Positions 1 through 7,501 are shown, counted from the stretch's first letter. The stretch is 10,209 nucleotides of DNA from Isotricha intestinalis (GCA_023807065.1 JAJJLU010001086.1:1-10209); one strand, 5' to 3'. Program-made: numbers and translations. Notes: generated by a model from the sequence alone, not told the origin.

Positions 1-14
1 TCCCCAATCCCCAT
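1..14. repeat. Left telomere remnant
   Basis: The first 14 bases read TCCCCAATCCCCAT, almost two units of a C4A2T-like repeat on the 5' strand, the orientation expected at the left end of a linear chromosome. The reverse complement of the other window end carries the same 12 bases. The sequence around it is almost pure A/T, so runs of four C are conspicuous. Ciliate telomeres are built of C4An-type repeats; the exact unit of this species cannot be settled from two copies. The short length probably reflects trimming or incomplete read-through. Confidence 0.85.
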
Positions 15-194
15 AGTATCATAAAATTTTGAATAATTATTATTTATTTATAATTTATAAAATATTCTTTTACTGTATTAATTTTTATTTGTTTTACTTA
101 TTTAAATCATTTTTTTGCAAAAGTATATTATTTTTATTATTAAATAAGAATTAACAAGAAAAATAAATAAAAAAAATAAAAAGTATAAAAAAAT
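15..194. other. Left subtelomere and YIPF upstream region
   Basis: This is 180 nt of A/T-rich sequence between the telomere repeat and the first start codon. No open frame of note was seen. The last ~50 nt become strongly A-rich on the + strand, as also seen upstream of the start codons at 5266, 7249 (minus) and 10072 (minus), so it likely holds the promoter and 5' UTR of the YIPF gene. No individual promoter element could be recognised. Confidence 0.5.
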
Positions 195-1056
195 ATGTCA
201 AATGAATATGACCCGATGCATCAAATGGTAAAAACCCAATTAAACTATATATAAAATTATATAAAAAATATAGAAAATAAACATAGCAACAACATTATTA
301 AACAAAGCAAGTGAGCAAGTATCTCAAAGTTACTTAGAAAAATATATATTTTGCATAGGGTAAAATAAATTTAAATAACTTCAAAATTATAAAACTCTAA
401 AAAAAAGTTATTTAAAACCATATTTTGATGTAACAACAAAAGATGTAATAATACGTTTATTATATTCCTTAATACCTTTTAATTCCAAATTTTATGAAAT
501 ATCAACGAATACTCCAGATTTATATGGTCCATTTTGGATATATACATGTTTAATATTTATAATAGCATCATCAGGAAGTTTATCTCGTTATTTCCAAGGA
601 AAAGAAATAATAAATTTTTTTGAAAATTTCATTCCAATTTCAGCTTCAATTATTTATTCAATTGGATTTATTATTCCTTTAATTATTGTTATTATTATGA
701 AATGTTTTGGAAGTAATAATTCATATATATCTATTTTATGTATTTATGGATATTCTTTCACTATTTATATTCCTCTTGTTTTTTTCTGTGGATTTGGAAT
801 TAATTTTTTTCAATGGATATTCCTTCTTTATGCTTCTTTCTCAAGTACTAGTTTTATTATTGTTAATTTTTGGAAAGAAATGGGAAAGTATGTCGATAAA
901 ATGAGAATTATTATTATCTTTGTCATTGTTTGTGCACAAGGAACTCTCTTTTTTGTTATGAAATTGTATTTCTTTGAAAAATTTGAAAATGAAGTTAATA
1001 ATAATAATTTTAATAACTTGTTTAATAATACTAATATTAATTTTACTAAAGCTTAA
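195..1056 (+). CDS. YIPF1/YIPF2-family Golgi membrane protein, three exons
   Basis: Yip1-domain protein of the YIPF1/2 branch, known as five-pass Golgi membrane proteins linked to Rab GTPases and vesicle traffic. I infer exons 195-227, 274-359 and 408-1056, joined in frame across two GT-AG introns, giving 255 residues ending at TAA. Family signatures in the spliced protein: YFDVTTKDV (45-53) and RLLYSLIP (56-63) on the cytosolic side, DLYGPFW (77-83) just before the first membrane helix, and GYSFTIYIP (154-162). Hydrophobic stretches lie at about 83-96, 117-137, 146-168, 172-193 and 206-225. The tail is Asn-rich. The start at 195 is chosen because it has an A-rich leader and lies in phase with the spliced reading. 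Without the introns only the last 119 residues would be seen. Convergent with the phosphatase gene. The family call is firm; the exact N-terminus is inferred. Confidence 0.88.
228..273 (+). other. Intron 1 of YIPF gene (46 nt)
   Basis: Begins GTAAAAACCC and ends AATATAG. It sits exactly between complete codons (phase 0), and the reading frame continues on the far side without a stop. If kept, it brings an in-frame TAA after eight further codons. Confidence 0.75.
360..407 (+). other. Intron 2 of YIPF gene (48 nt)
   Basis: Begins GTAAAATAAA and ends AAAAAAAG. Removal joins GG to T, forming a Gly codon and linking FCIG to YLKPYFDV, as expected for the family. Its length is a multiple of three, but retention brings a TAA immediately after the exon, so it cannot be read through. 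Confidence 0.75.
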
Positions 1057-1247
1057 TGGATTTTTATTTGATTTTATTTATTTTTTTTTTTCGTTATGCT
1101 TAAATTGGTTTTTATTTTTTTTTATATAATAATTCAAATGGATTAAATATGAAAAAAATTAGAGAAATAAATTAAATCTTTACTTTAAATACAATTACTA
1201 AACAAAAGGAAAAAAATAAAAAAAATATAATTAAAAAAAAAGTAATT
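1057..1247. other. Convergent intergenic spacer, YIPF/phosphatase
   Basis: This is 191 nt between the stop codons of two convergent genes, so it contains both 3' UTRs and presumably both polyadenylation regions. T-runs follow the YIPF stop (about 1079-1092 and 1117-1123) and A-runs occur near 1205-1240, which are T-runs on the phosphatase strand. No gene or clear AATAAA-type signal could be singled out in such A/T-rich sequence. Confidence 0.5.
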
Positions 1248-2561
1248 TTAAATAGGATTTCCAATAATATCTCCGTGATTATAGTTTTTAATCCCTTTTA
1301 ATTTTTGCATAAATAAATTAATCAAACTTACTGAAACAATAAAAAGAAAAAGAAAAAGACAAATTAAAAAAATAGAAATTTTAACATCATAATTAATACC
1401 TTCACAATAATAAACAACATTTAAATGAGGGATTAAAATTTTTTTAACTTTTTTTTCAAATTCACTGAATTCATCTCTATAAACTTTTTCATTATTATAA
1501 TAAATTTCAACAAAGAAAAGATTATTATTATTATTTTTTTTTAATTCAAAATATTGAGAAGAAGCAAAAGGAGTATAATTAAAATTAATATTTAAACTAT
1601 CTTTTAAATATCTTTGCATAGCAATTAAAGTAGAATCATGACCACTATACATAACATATTTAGGAAAACCAGAAGTTGCATTTAAAGTATTATATTTAAC
1701 TCTATATTCCATCCAATTTAATATGTTTTCTATCATTAAACTCATTGTATATATTCCTGTATCTTTTGCATAATAACTTTGTTCTATTTCTATTTGTTTA
1801 AAAGATTCAAAATCAAAACAATCTTTTTTCACTTCTTCTATATTATCTTTATATTCTTCTATTATTCTATTCTCATAATAATTTGAAATTATCGCATCAC
1901 AAAATATGAATATATTTTGGAAATTCTCTTCTATTGATGTGGATTTATTTATATTATTATAATATTTTTCTAACATATAATTTACTTTATTCTCTGTTAA
2001 TGTTTTATTATTCATATTTTTTTTTCTTTTTTCTAAATTTCTCTTACATCTTTGTGCCCAAAGATAATCCATAACTTTAACCATTTTAATTTTATTATTA
2101 ATTCTCCTTTCTTCATAATTATGTATTGGAACTGGATAATAATTAAAATTTTCATCATAATAAATATTACTTAAATTATAAGGTAATTTATTTTCTCCTT
2201 TAATTAATTTAAAATCATAATGAATATTATTATACATTCCTGATAATTGAGCTTGGGCTGACATTATAGTTCTATTTAAATTTGTTGAATAAACTAATAT
2301 TTCTTTTGATTTATAATCAAAATTTAATAAATTTTTATATTTGTTCTTATTTGTTATTCCAATTAAATAATGTTGTCTAATTCCATTTAATGTTAATTCT
2401 CCAGGTCCATTCGACCATTCATTTCCAAATGTATCTTTATTTTCTTCATCTAATTTTAATGGACTTCTTATTCCATGACGAAAGTGATTTAAAACAAAAT
2501 ATATATCTTCATCCTCTGTTAAGGTTTTTAATATTAAATATACTAAGAAGAGATATTTCAT
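1248..2561 (-). CDS. Histidine acid phosphatase, membrane-anchored (lysosomal/prostatic type)
   Basis: Predicted to remove phosphate from phosphomonoesters in an acidic compartment or outside the cell through a phosphohistidine intermediate. The 437-residue frame starts with a short hydrophobic signal peptide (about 1-14). The catalytic RHGIRSP lies at 28-34, with His29 the nucleophile of the family. NRTIMSAQ (96-103) supplies the usual second phosphate-binding Arg, and SGHDST (306-311) carries the HD pair with the proton donor. A strongly hydrophobic helix at about 394-417 followed by a ~20-residue Lys-containing tail gives a type I membrane protein, the layout of lysosomal acid phosphatase. 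Length fits the family (about 400-440). Single exon, stop TAA. Its start lies 68 nt from that of the divergent CLEC16A-like gene. Rumen-type ciliates digest engulfed bacteria, so a phagolysosomal role is reasonable but inferred. Confidence 0.93.
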   Translation of the reverse strand: MKYLFLVYLILKTLTEDEDIYFVLNHFRHGIRSPLKLDEENKDTFGNEWSNGPGELTLNGIRQHYLIGITNKNKYKNLLNFDYKSKEILVYSTNLNRTIMSAQAQLSGMYNNIHYDFKLIKGENKLPYNLSNIYYDENFNYYPVPIHNYEERRINNKIKMVKVMDYLWAQRCKRNLEKRKKNMNNKTLTENKVNYMLEKYYNNINKSTSIEENFQNIFIFCDAIISNYYENRIIEEYKDNIEEVKKDCFDFESFKQIEIEQSYYAKDTGIYTMSLMIENILNWMEYRVKYNTLNATSGFPKYVMYSGHDSTLIAMQRYLKDSLNINFNYTPFASSQYFELKKNNNNNLFFVEIYYNNEKVYRDEFSEFEKKVKKILIPHLNVVYYCEGINYDVKISIFLICLFLFLFIVSVSLINLFMQKLKGIKNYNHGDIIGNPI

Positions 2562-2629
2562 ATATTAATTATTTATTTAATTTTTTTTTTGAATTTTTTT
2601 TTATTTTTTATTTTTTTTTGCTAGTAAGG
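2562..2629. promoter_or_regulatory. Divergent (bidirectional) promoter space
   Basis: Only 68 nt separate the start codons of the phosphatase (-) and CLEC16A-like (+) genes, so both promoters and 5' UTRs must lie here or inside the coding regions. The phosphatase side is mixed A/T; the CLEC16A side is long T-runs (2580-2619) ending in GCTAGTAAGG before the ATG. No TATA box can be distinguished from background. Confidence 0.5.
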
Positions 2630-5041
2630 ATGATGATGGATGAATATAAAGAAATATTAATTTCTTATCATGAAAAAGATTATTTTAAAGATAATGAAGA
2701 ACATGTTAATGAATGCTTAGAATTAATTCAAAAAATAGTAAATACTTTAATTGAATGTGATCATGATAATAATGTTGAAATTTTTGAATCTTTTTGTAAA
2801 AATAGTATAATAGATGATTTAACTTATCTTGCTATTTATGTTGAAAATTATGATGTTAGATTTCAAATAATAAAATCTTTTTCAATGTTAATTCTTTCTT
2901 TATCAAATAGTTATATTTTAAATTTTATTTTTAGTAAAAATTACCTAAATAGAATAATTGATATTAAATCATATATTTTTAACATTTCAATTAATTATGA
3001 TTTTTTATCTTATTATACAAATTTTTTAAAATCTCTTTCTTTAAAATTAAATATAGATAACATTGAATTTTTTTATAATAGTTTCAATAATACTTTTAAA
3101 TTATTAGAAAATGCTTTAAGTTTATATAATTATAATGACAATATGATTATTAATGTAGTTAGAAATATTTTTTTAACAATAGGAAAAATTCATTGTAAAC
3201 TTTTTGAAGAATATTATTTAATTTCATTACCTAACATTGAATATTTTACCTTTATAGCATGTAAATTAAGAGAAGAAATATTAATATTAACAAAAGAAAA
3301 TAAAAATATTGATTATATTAAAGATGCAAGTGATGATATAATAAATGATATATTATATATTAATGATATATTAAATGTTTTTAAAGGAACAAGAATAAAT
3401 AAAATATTAATAAATTCCCTTTTTTATTATTTAATTATGCCAGTTTTAATGGCAGATATAAAAAAATTTATGTTCTTATTTATAATAACAGCAATGATTT
3501 TTTATATAAATGATAAAGAATTTACTGAAATGTTAGTAAATATAATAAGTTTGGAAAAATTATCAAAAGGTATTTTAAGATTTACAGAAGAAGTTCCAAA
3601 TTATACTAAAAATTATGATTATGATTATTATAGAAATTTCAAAGAAGAAAGTGGGAAAAAAATAAATATTGTAGAATTTAAAGATTATATAAGTAGACAT
3701 TTTAGTAAAAAATTTATAAAAGCATTAATAATATCAAATAATAATGTTGAAATAAGTGATTTTCCCTATTTTAATGAAATAAAAATAATAAATGAAAAAA
3801 TAAAAGAAGAAAAAATAAATATAAAAGAAAAAGAAGAAAGTTTCTTTGTAAATGAATTATTAAAAATTTTAGATGGCTCAGATATAGTTTCTATAAAAAG
3901 ATATCATTATGATTTATCTTTAGCTACTGGAATTAATATTGGTATATTTGAAGATGATGAAAAAAATAAATTTGATGTTGAAAAAAATGCTTTTATACCA
4001 AAATATCAAAAAATGATTTTAAAAATTAAAGAAAATAAAAAATCTCTTTTAATTAATCATAACTTTGAAAAAATAATTGAATTATGTTCTTATAATAAAA
4101 TTTCTGTAAATAATTTAGGAAAAGTTACTATTATTAATATTTTTGTTCATTCTTTTTTAAATAATGAATTTATTCCTAAAGAAACAAAAGAAAAAATAAT
4201 TAATACTCAATTAATAATTCAATTAACAGGAATTTTATTTTCTGAACTTAAATCTAAATTTATGAATGATTTAAAATTAATAGCAATTGATACAATAAAA
4301 ATAATATATAAGAATTTTAAAGAAAAATTTAATGAAAGTCAAATTCAAATAGTAAAAAAATCTTTTTTATTTAATTTATCAAGTATAATTAACTTCATAG
4401 GAAATGAAAAAAACAATAATGAAAATATATATATATCATTTATTGAAGTTTGGAATGAATATAATAATAATTTAAATTTAAGAGATTTAATAGGAAAAAT
4501 AATTCAAAGAAGTGATGTTATAATAGAAAATTATGAAGAAGAAAATAAAGAATATGAACAAAATATAAAAGATTTATTTTTTACTTATTTTCATATAAGA
4601 GATTTATTAAATTTCTTTAATGAAGAAAATGAAAATACTGAAAAAAAATTTCCTATCAGTGAAGATACTTATTATCATTATAATATTGGTTGTACTATTT
4701 CGGTTAAAGAAAAAGATTTTGATATTTTTTTATGTAATATTGATAATAATGATTTTATTTGTATTTTTACTGAAAATTTAGTTTTATTTTGTGTTTCTGC
4801 TAAACTTAATTTTGCTACTATTAAAGAAAAGTATTATATTCGGGATTTAGAAATGGAAATGATTCAAGAAAAAAAATCAAGTTATATTTTATTAAAGTAT
4901 AAAAGAAAAAAAATGGAAATGAAAAGTATAGATAATTTAAATAAAATTATTGAATGCTTTATTAATAAAAAGCAAAATGCTAAAAAGTTAGAAAATTCAT
5001 ATTTAAAAAATTATTTTAATAGTCAAATTTTGAATGTTTAA
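2630..5041 (+). CDS. CLEC16A: CLEC16A/GOP-1/TT9-family protein with FPL domain
   Basis: An 803-residue cytosolic protein related to animal CLEC16A (Drosophila Ema, worm GOP-1) and plant TT9/GFS9, which act in endosome maturation, autophagy and mitophagy. The conserved FPL domain is at about 30-190: LNFIFSKNYLNRII (97-110), then YYTNFLKSLSLKLN (128-141) with the following IEFFYN, matches the family's 'YYISFLKTLSLKLN..FFYN' pattern, and NMIINVVRNIFLTI (171-184) ends it. A second helical block (about 235-310) matches the next conserved region. Residues about 679-780 look like a beta-rich domain ending in a helix, possibly PH-like; this is only a guess. Three consecutive ATG codons (2630, 2633, 2636) leave the start uncertain by two residues. 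The frame stays open further upstream to 2390, but that part is antisense to the phosphatase gene and is rejected as coding. Stop TAA; no intron seen. Confidence 0.85.
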   Translation: MMMDEYKEILISYHEKDYFKDNEEHVNECLELIQKIVNTLIECDHDNNVEIFESFCKNSIIDDLTYLAIYVENYDVRFQIIKSFSMLILSLSNSYILNFIFSKNYLNRIIDIKSYIFNISINYDFLSYYTNFLKSLSLKLNIDNIEFFYNSFNNTFKLLENALSLYNYNDNMIINVVRNIFLTIGKIHCKLFEEYYLISLPNIEYFTFIACKLREEILILTKENKNIDYIKDASDDIINDILYINDILNVFKGTRINKILINSLFYYLIMPVLMADIKKFMFLFIITAMIFYINDKEFTEMLVNIISLEKLSKGILRFTEEVPNYTKNYDYDYYRNFKEESGKKINIVEFKDYISRHFSKKFIKALIISNNNVEISDFPYFNEIKIINEKIKEEKINIKEKEESFFVNELLKILDGSDIVSIKRYHYDLSLATGINIGIFEDDEKNKFDVEKNAFIPKYQKMILKIKENKKSLLINHNFEKIIELCSYNKISVNNLGKVTIINIFVHSFLNNEFIPKETKEKIINTQLIIQLTGILFSELKSKFMNDLKLIAIDTIKIIYKNFKEKFNESQIQIVKKSFLFNLSSIINFIGNEKNNNENIYISFIEVWNEYNNNLNLRDLIGKIIQRSDVIIENYEEENKEYEQNIKDLFFTYFHIRDLLNFFNEENENTEKKFPISEDTYYHYNIGCTISVKEKDFDIFLCNIDNNDFICIFTENLVLFCVSAKLNFATIKEKYYIRDLEMEMIQEKKSSYILLKYKRKKMEMKSIDNLNKIIECFINKKQNAKKLENSYLKNYFNSQILNV

Positions 5042-5265
5042 AATAAGGTCTTCAAAAAATAAAAATAATTAATTCTTATAGTATTTAATCTAATAAATTT
5101 TTATAAATAAAATTAAAAATAATAAAAAAAATAGAATTTGATGAAAAGAAAAAAAAATCACATTGAATTACATAATTAATTATTTAACATAAAATAAAAA
5201 CCGTTTTTTAACATTAATTATTAATAGGGATTAATTCCAAAAAAAATAAAAAATAAAAAAAAGCG
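5042..5265. other. Intergenic spacer before the zinc-finger gene
   Basis: This is 224 nt between two co-directional genes, holding the 3' UTR of the CLEC16A-like gene and the promoter/5' UTR of the zinc-finger gene. The last 30 nt are nearly all A before GCGATGAG. No open frame, RNA gene or repeat was recognised. Confidence 0.5.
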
Positions 5266-6152
5266 ATGAGTAAAACTTCTGAAAACTCAACCAACATAAT
5301 ATACTTTAAGAAACCATATCAAAAATACAACAACAATCCAAAACCATATTATAAATATAATGAAAATGAAATCTTTAATAAAATAATACAATCTCCAAAA
5401 AATTATGAAAACAAAAAAAATTTTAAATCTAATTATAAAGTATATTTAAAAGAAGAAAATTACTATAAATCATATAAAAACTATAATAAATTTTCAAATA
5501 AAAAAATAAGAAAATTATCAAGTGATTCAGCAAACGATTCAACAAGTAATGAAGATTACAATGAAATAATTTCTCCAAACAATAACTTAAATAATACTAA
5601 TTTAAATAATAATAATAATCAAAATAAAAATCAAATAAAGACAAAAACTATATTTAAAAGTAAAGCAGATGATTTTAAAATAAAATATAAAACAGAACTT
5701 TGTAAATATTATGAAATAAATGGTTTTTGTAAATTTGGTGATAGTGTAAGAATAAATATATAATATATATAAATATATTTTAGTGTGCTTATGCTCATGG
5801 AAAAGAAAATTTAAGATCTAAAGTAACAAATTCAACTGCTTATAGAAGTAAAAAATGTTTTCAATTTTATCAAAATGGTTTTTGTCCTTATGGAAATAGA
5901 TGTCAATTTGCACATGAATTAAAAAATAATATTTTAAATAATCCTTATGATAAAAACATCAGTTATTTAACTATTATTCAAACTTTATCTAAATTAGAGA
6001 ATATTAATAATATTAAAGCTTTGGTTGAAAAAAATAGACTGGAAATTTTTTCTACTTTTGCTAATAATAATAAAAAAAGTGAATTGTTTAATGATATAAA
6101 ATTTCTCGTCGAAGAAGATAGTAATTTGTATAAAAGAACTGAATCTGAATAA
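5266..6152 (+). CDS. Tandem CCCH zinc-finger RNA-binding protein (TTP/TIS11 type), two exons
   Basis: Exons 5266-5745 and 5784-6152 join in frame to 282 residues, stop TAA. Finger 1: C146, C155, C161, H165, preceded by YKTELC, the TTP lead-in. Finger 2: C185, C194, C200, H204. Both have the exact C-x8-C-x5-C-x3-H spacing; the 19-residue linker is close to the 18 of TTP. Known family members bind UA-rich 3' UTR elements and recruit mRNA decay factors in the cytoplasm. In a genome whose UTRs are almost all A/U, how such a protein finds specific targets is an open question. Residues 1-140 are Asn/Lys/Tyr-rich low complexity (Asn run around 107-121) with an acidic-Ser patch at 85-98, probably disordered. 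The second finger lacks the YKTELC lead (YRSKKC instead). The C-terminal 75 residues are probably helical. Confidence 0.92.
5746..5783 (+). other. Intron of CCCH zinc-finger gene (38 nt)
   Basis: Begins GTAAGAATAA and ends ATATTTTAG, phase 0. It falls between Ser160 and Cys161, so splicing restores the third cysteine of finger 1 and the rest of both fingers. Retention gives a TAA after five codons and a 165-residue protein with no complete finger. The exact family spacing after splicing makes this junction very secure. Confidence 0.9.
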
Positions 6153-6750
6153 AAAAAATAAATTTTTTTTTGTTTTTTTTATTTTTATGCTATCTTCTTA
6201 TTTAAAGAATTTTTTATAAAATTCAAAGTTTAAAATTATTAGTTTTTGTAATAGTATAATGATAATGAATAAAGATAAAATAGTTAAAAGTGTTAATTGT
6301 GTAAAAAAATATTATTATTTTATTTTTATAAATTTCATTCCTTGAATCAATTAATTTATTAATGAAACTATACAGGGATAGATTTGCATATCTATTATTA
6401 ATAAATAAATATATATATATTATTTATATAGATAAAAGCTTAAAATTATTTTTATTTTTTTTCTATTTAAAGTAATTTAAGTTAATTAATCAATGAAATA
6501 AGAATTATCGTGGGATTTTACCGAAGATAAATTTTCAGATAATTATAAATGATAAATTAGAAAAATTAATAAAGAAAAAAGAGTTCATTGTAATAAAAAA
6601 AAGAAAAGAAAAATAATTTAAGTTTTTAAAAAACAAGACAATATTATGTTTATTGAATAAAAGAAAAGAAGAAATGGGAGAATAATAAATGAAAATAATA
6701 ATTAAATGATTAAAAATAATATAATTCCTAAATATAATTAATAATATTTT
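6153..6750. other. 598-nt gene-free spacer
   Basis: Lies between the stop codons of the convergent zinc-finger and small minus-strand genes. It is the longest gene-free stretch on this compact chromosome. I see T-runs after the zinc-finger stop (6163-6186), two potential hairpins with a less A/T-rich link (6333-6434), an (AT)n run at 6409-6422, and a second local rise in G/C at 6508-6526. All frames on both strands hit stops within about 55 codons, so no protein gene is supported. An unannotated non-coding RNA is possible but not shown. Confidence 0.6.
6333..6434 (+). other. Two adjacent potential hairpins
   Basis: Hairpin A pairs TTTCATT (6333-6339) with AATGAAA (6361-6367) around a 21-nt loop. 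Hairpin B pairs TATCTAT (6389-6395) with ATAGATA (6428-6434) and, after a 5-nt bulge, ATAAATA (6401-6407) with TATTTAT (6421-6427). The 21-nt link between them includes ACAGGGATAGATTTGC, richer in G/C than its surroundings. Could be part of a small RNA gene, an mRNA 3'-end signal or chance pairing in A/T-rich DNA; the strand is arbitrary. Confidence 0.25.
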
Positions 6751-7249
6751 TCAATGATTGTAAGCTAACAACAAATTAAAAGTTTCATGATCAATATTAC
6801 ATAAATTATCAAGTTCTTCTTTATTATCAGGATATTGATAATTAATAATATTTTTTTTCTTTGTTTTATAATTAAATTCAATTGAAGTTTCATTTTTAAA
6901 TTTTTGAATTAAAAGTCCTTTGTCTTCGATAAATTGAAATTTGGGAAATAATTTATCTATTTTTGTTCCTCCTGAAAAATATATATTTTTACATATTTCA
7001 TTATTTAAATTTTTTTCTTTTTCATAAGTATTTTCTTTTAAACTTTTATTTTCTAATATATTATCTAATATACTTTGTTTGTTTAATAATTGAAATAAAT
7101 TTGAATATAATTCATCTGTTAAATTTAATTCTTTTTTTAATTCTTCTGAAAAATTTATTTTCATTGAATTTATTTTTTCATAAACTTGATTTAATACTTT
7201 TAAATCATTATCTAAAAATTTTAAATAATATCTTACTTGAATTACTCAT
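6751..7249 (-). CDS. Small unrecognised protein, two exons with a tiny intron
   Basis: I do not recognise this protein. A frame with an internal ATG at 7164 gives 137 residues, but an ATG at 7249 with an A-rich leader, joined through a GT-AG intron ending at 7212, extends it in frame to 157 residues (intron 7212-7236) or 154 (intron 7212-7245). The first ~75 residues are probably helical and Lys/Glu/Leu-rich (e.g. NFSEELKKELNL, LYSNLFQLLNKQS). A short FSGGTK segment follows, and the rest is mixed and polar. No signal peptide, membrane helix or metal motif is visible. It ends at TGA, the only TGA stop in the window; reading on through it would add seven codons before TAG. The coding character rests on the open frame, the matched intron and the ATG context, so it is likely real but not proven. 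The next gene on this strand is the M8-TTLL gene upstream, 252 nt away. Confidence 0.65.
7212..7236 (-). other. Ultra-short intron of small gene (25 nt, or 34 nt to 7245)
   Basis: On the minus strand the sequence GTAAGATATT...ATTTTTAG spans 25 nt. A second donor, GTAATTCAAG, lies 9 nt further upstream and gives a 34-nt intron (7212-7245). Both leave the frame intact because they differ by three codons. The first exon is then 13 nt or only 4 nt (ATG plus one base). Retention leads to an in-frame TAA ten codons after the splice point. Confidence 0.6.
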
Positions 7250-7501
7250 TTTTTTTTAATTTAAATTTAAAAATTATACTTCTTTATTAAATATCTTTAA
7301 TAAAGTTATTAAAGGAAAATAAGTTCTGATTAAAATAATAATGTAAAAAAAGCTAAATAAAATATTATATATAAATATATAATACACTTTTTTTAAAATA
7401 GAAATTAAATAGAGATTAAAAATTATTCTTTATTTCAATATTTTGAAATATTAAATTAAATTGAAAAAAAATTAATAAACAGTAAAAAAGCAAAAAAAAA
7501 T
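7250..7501. other. Spacer between the two minus-strand genes
   Basis: This is 252 nt holding the promoter/5' UTR of the small gene and the 3' UTR of the M8-TTLL gene. The sequence next to the small gene's ATG is A-rich on its own strand. Apart from the inverted-repeat cluster at 7282-7314 nothing was recognised. Confidence 0.5.
7282..7314. repeat. Cluster of overlapping 9-bp inverted repeats
   Basis: CTTTATTAA (7282-7290) is the exact complement of TTAATAAAG (7297-7305). CTTTAATAA (7295-7303) is the exact complement of TTATTAAAG (7306-7314), two bases away. Two mutually exclusive hairpins are therefore possible, 33-65 nt upstream of the small gene's start. Could be a promoter element, a 3'-end hairpin of the neighbour, or chance in low-complexity DNA. 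Confidence 0.3.

Noticed and set aside
707..904. A second + strand frame inside the YIPF gene
   Set aside because: It overlaps the recognised YIPF domain in another phase and has only hydrophobic low-complexity content.
2390..2629. An 80-codon N-terminal extension of the CLEC16A-like frame from an ATG at 2390
   Set aside because: It is antisense to the phosphatase N-terminus, including its catalytic RHG region, and consists of hydrophobic codons from T-rich DNA. The triple ATG at 2630 lies just before the family-like sequence.
6361..6395. A stretch (GAAACTATACAGGGATAGATTTGCAT) that faintly resembles the ACAGAGA-AGATTAGCA region of U6 snRNA
   Set aside because: The nearly invariant ACAGAGA box reads ACAGGGA, no AGC triad with the U6 internal stem-loop follows, and the downstream hairpin is pure A/T. 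Chance similarity is more likely. A U6 covariance-model hit would reverse this.
6409..6422. A short (AT)n run
   Set aside because: An ordinary simple repeat in very A/T-rich DNA; no sign of a mobile element, CRISPR array or target duplication anywhere in the window.
6570..6729. A minus-strand open stretch of about 55 codons downstream of the small gene
   Set aside because: No ATG, a composition of Phe/Ile/Asn/Tyr typical of T-rich noncoding DNA, and no convincing splice link to the gene at 6751-7249.
6493..6735. A + strand frame that would read MK-ELSWDFTEDKF... and continue with many Lys/Asn codons if TAA were glutamine
   Set aside because: It needs several TAA and one TGA read as sense, while all well-identified genes on the same chromosome use TAA as stop. 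Ignoring TAA makes long frames common in A/T-rich DNA.
6963..7259. A + strand frame of Leu/Phe/Ile-rich codons opposite the small minus-strand gene
   Set aside because: Its composition is what the complement of a Lys/Asn/Glu-rich gene gives; no recognisable protein features.
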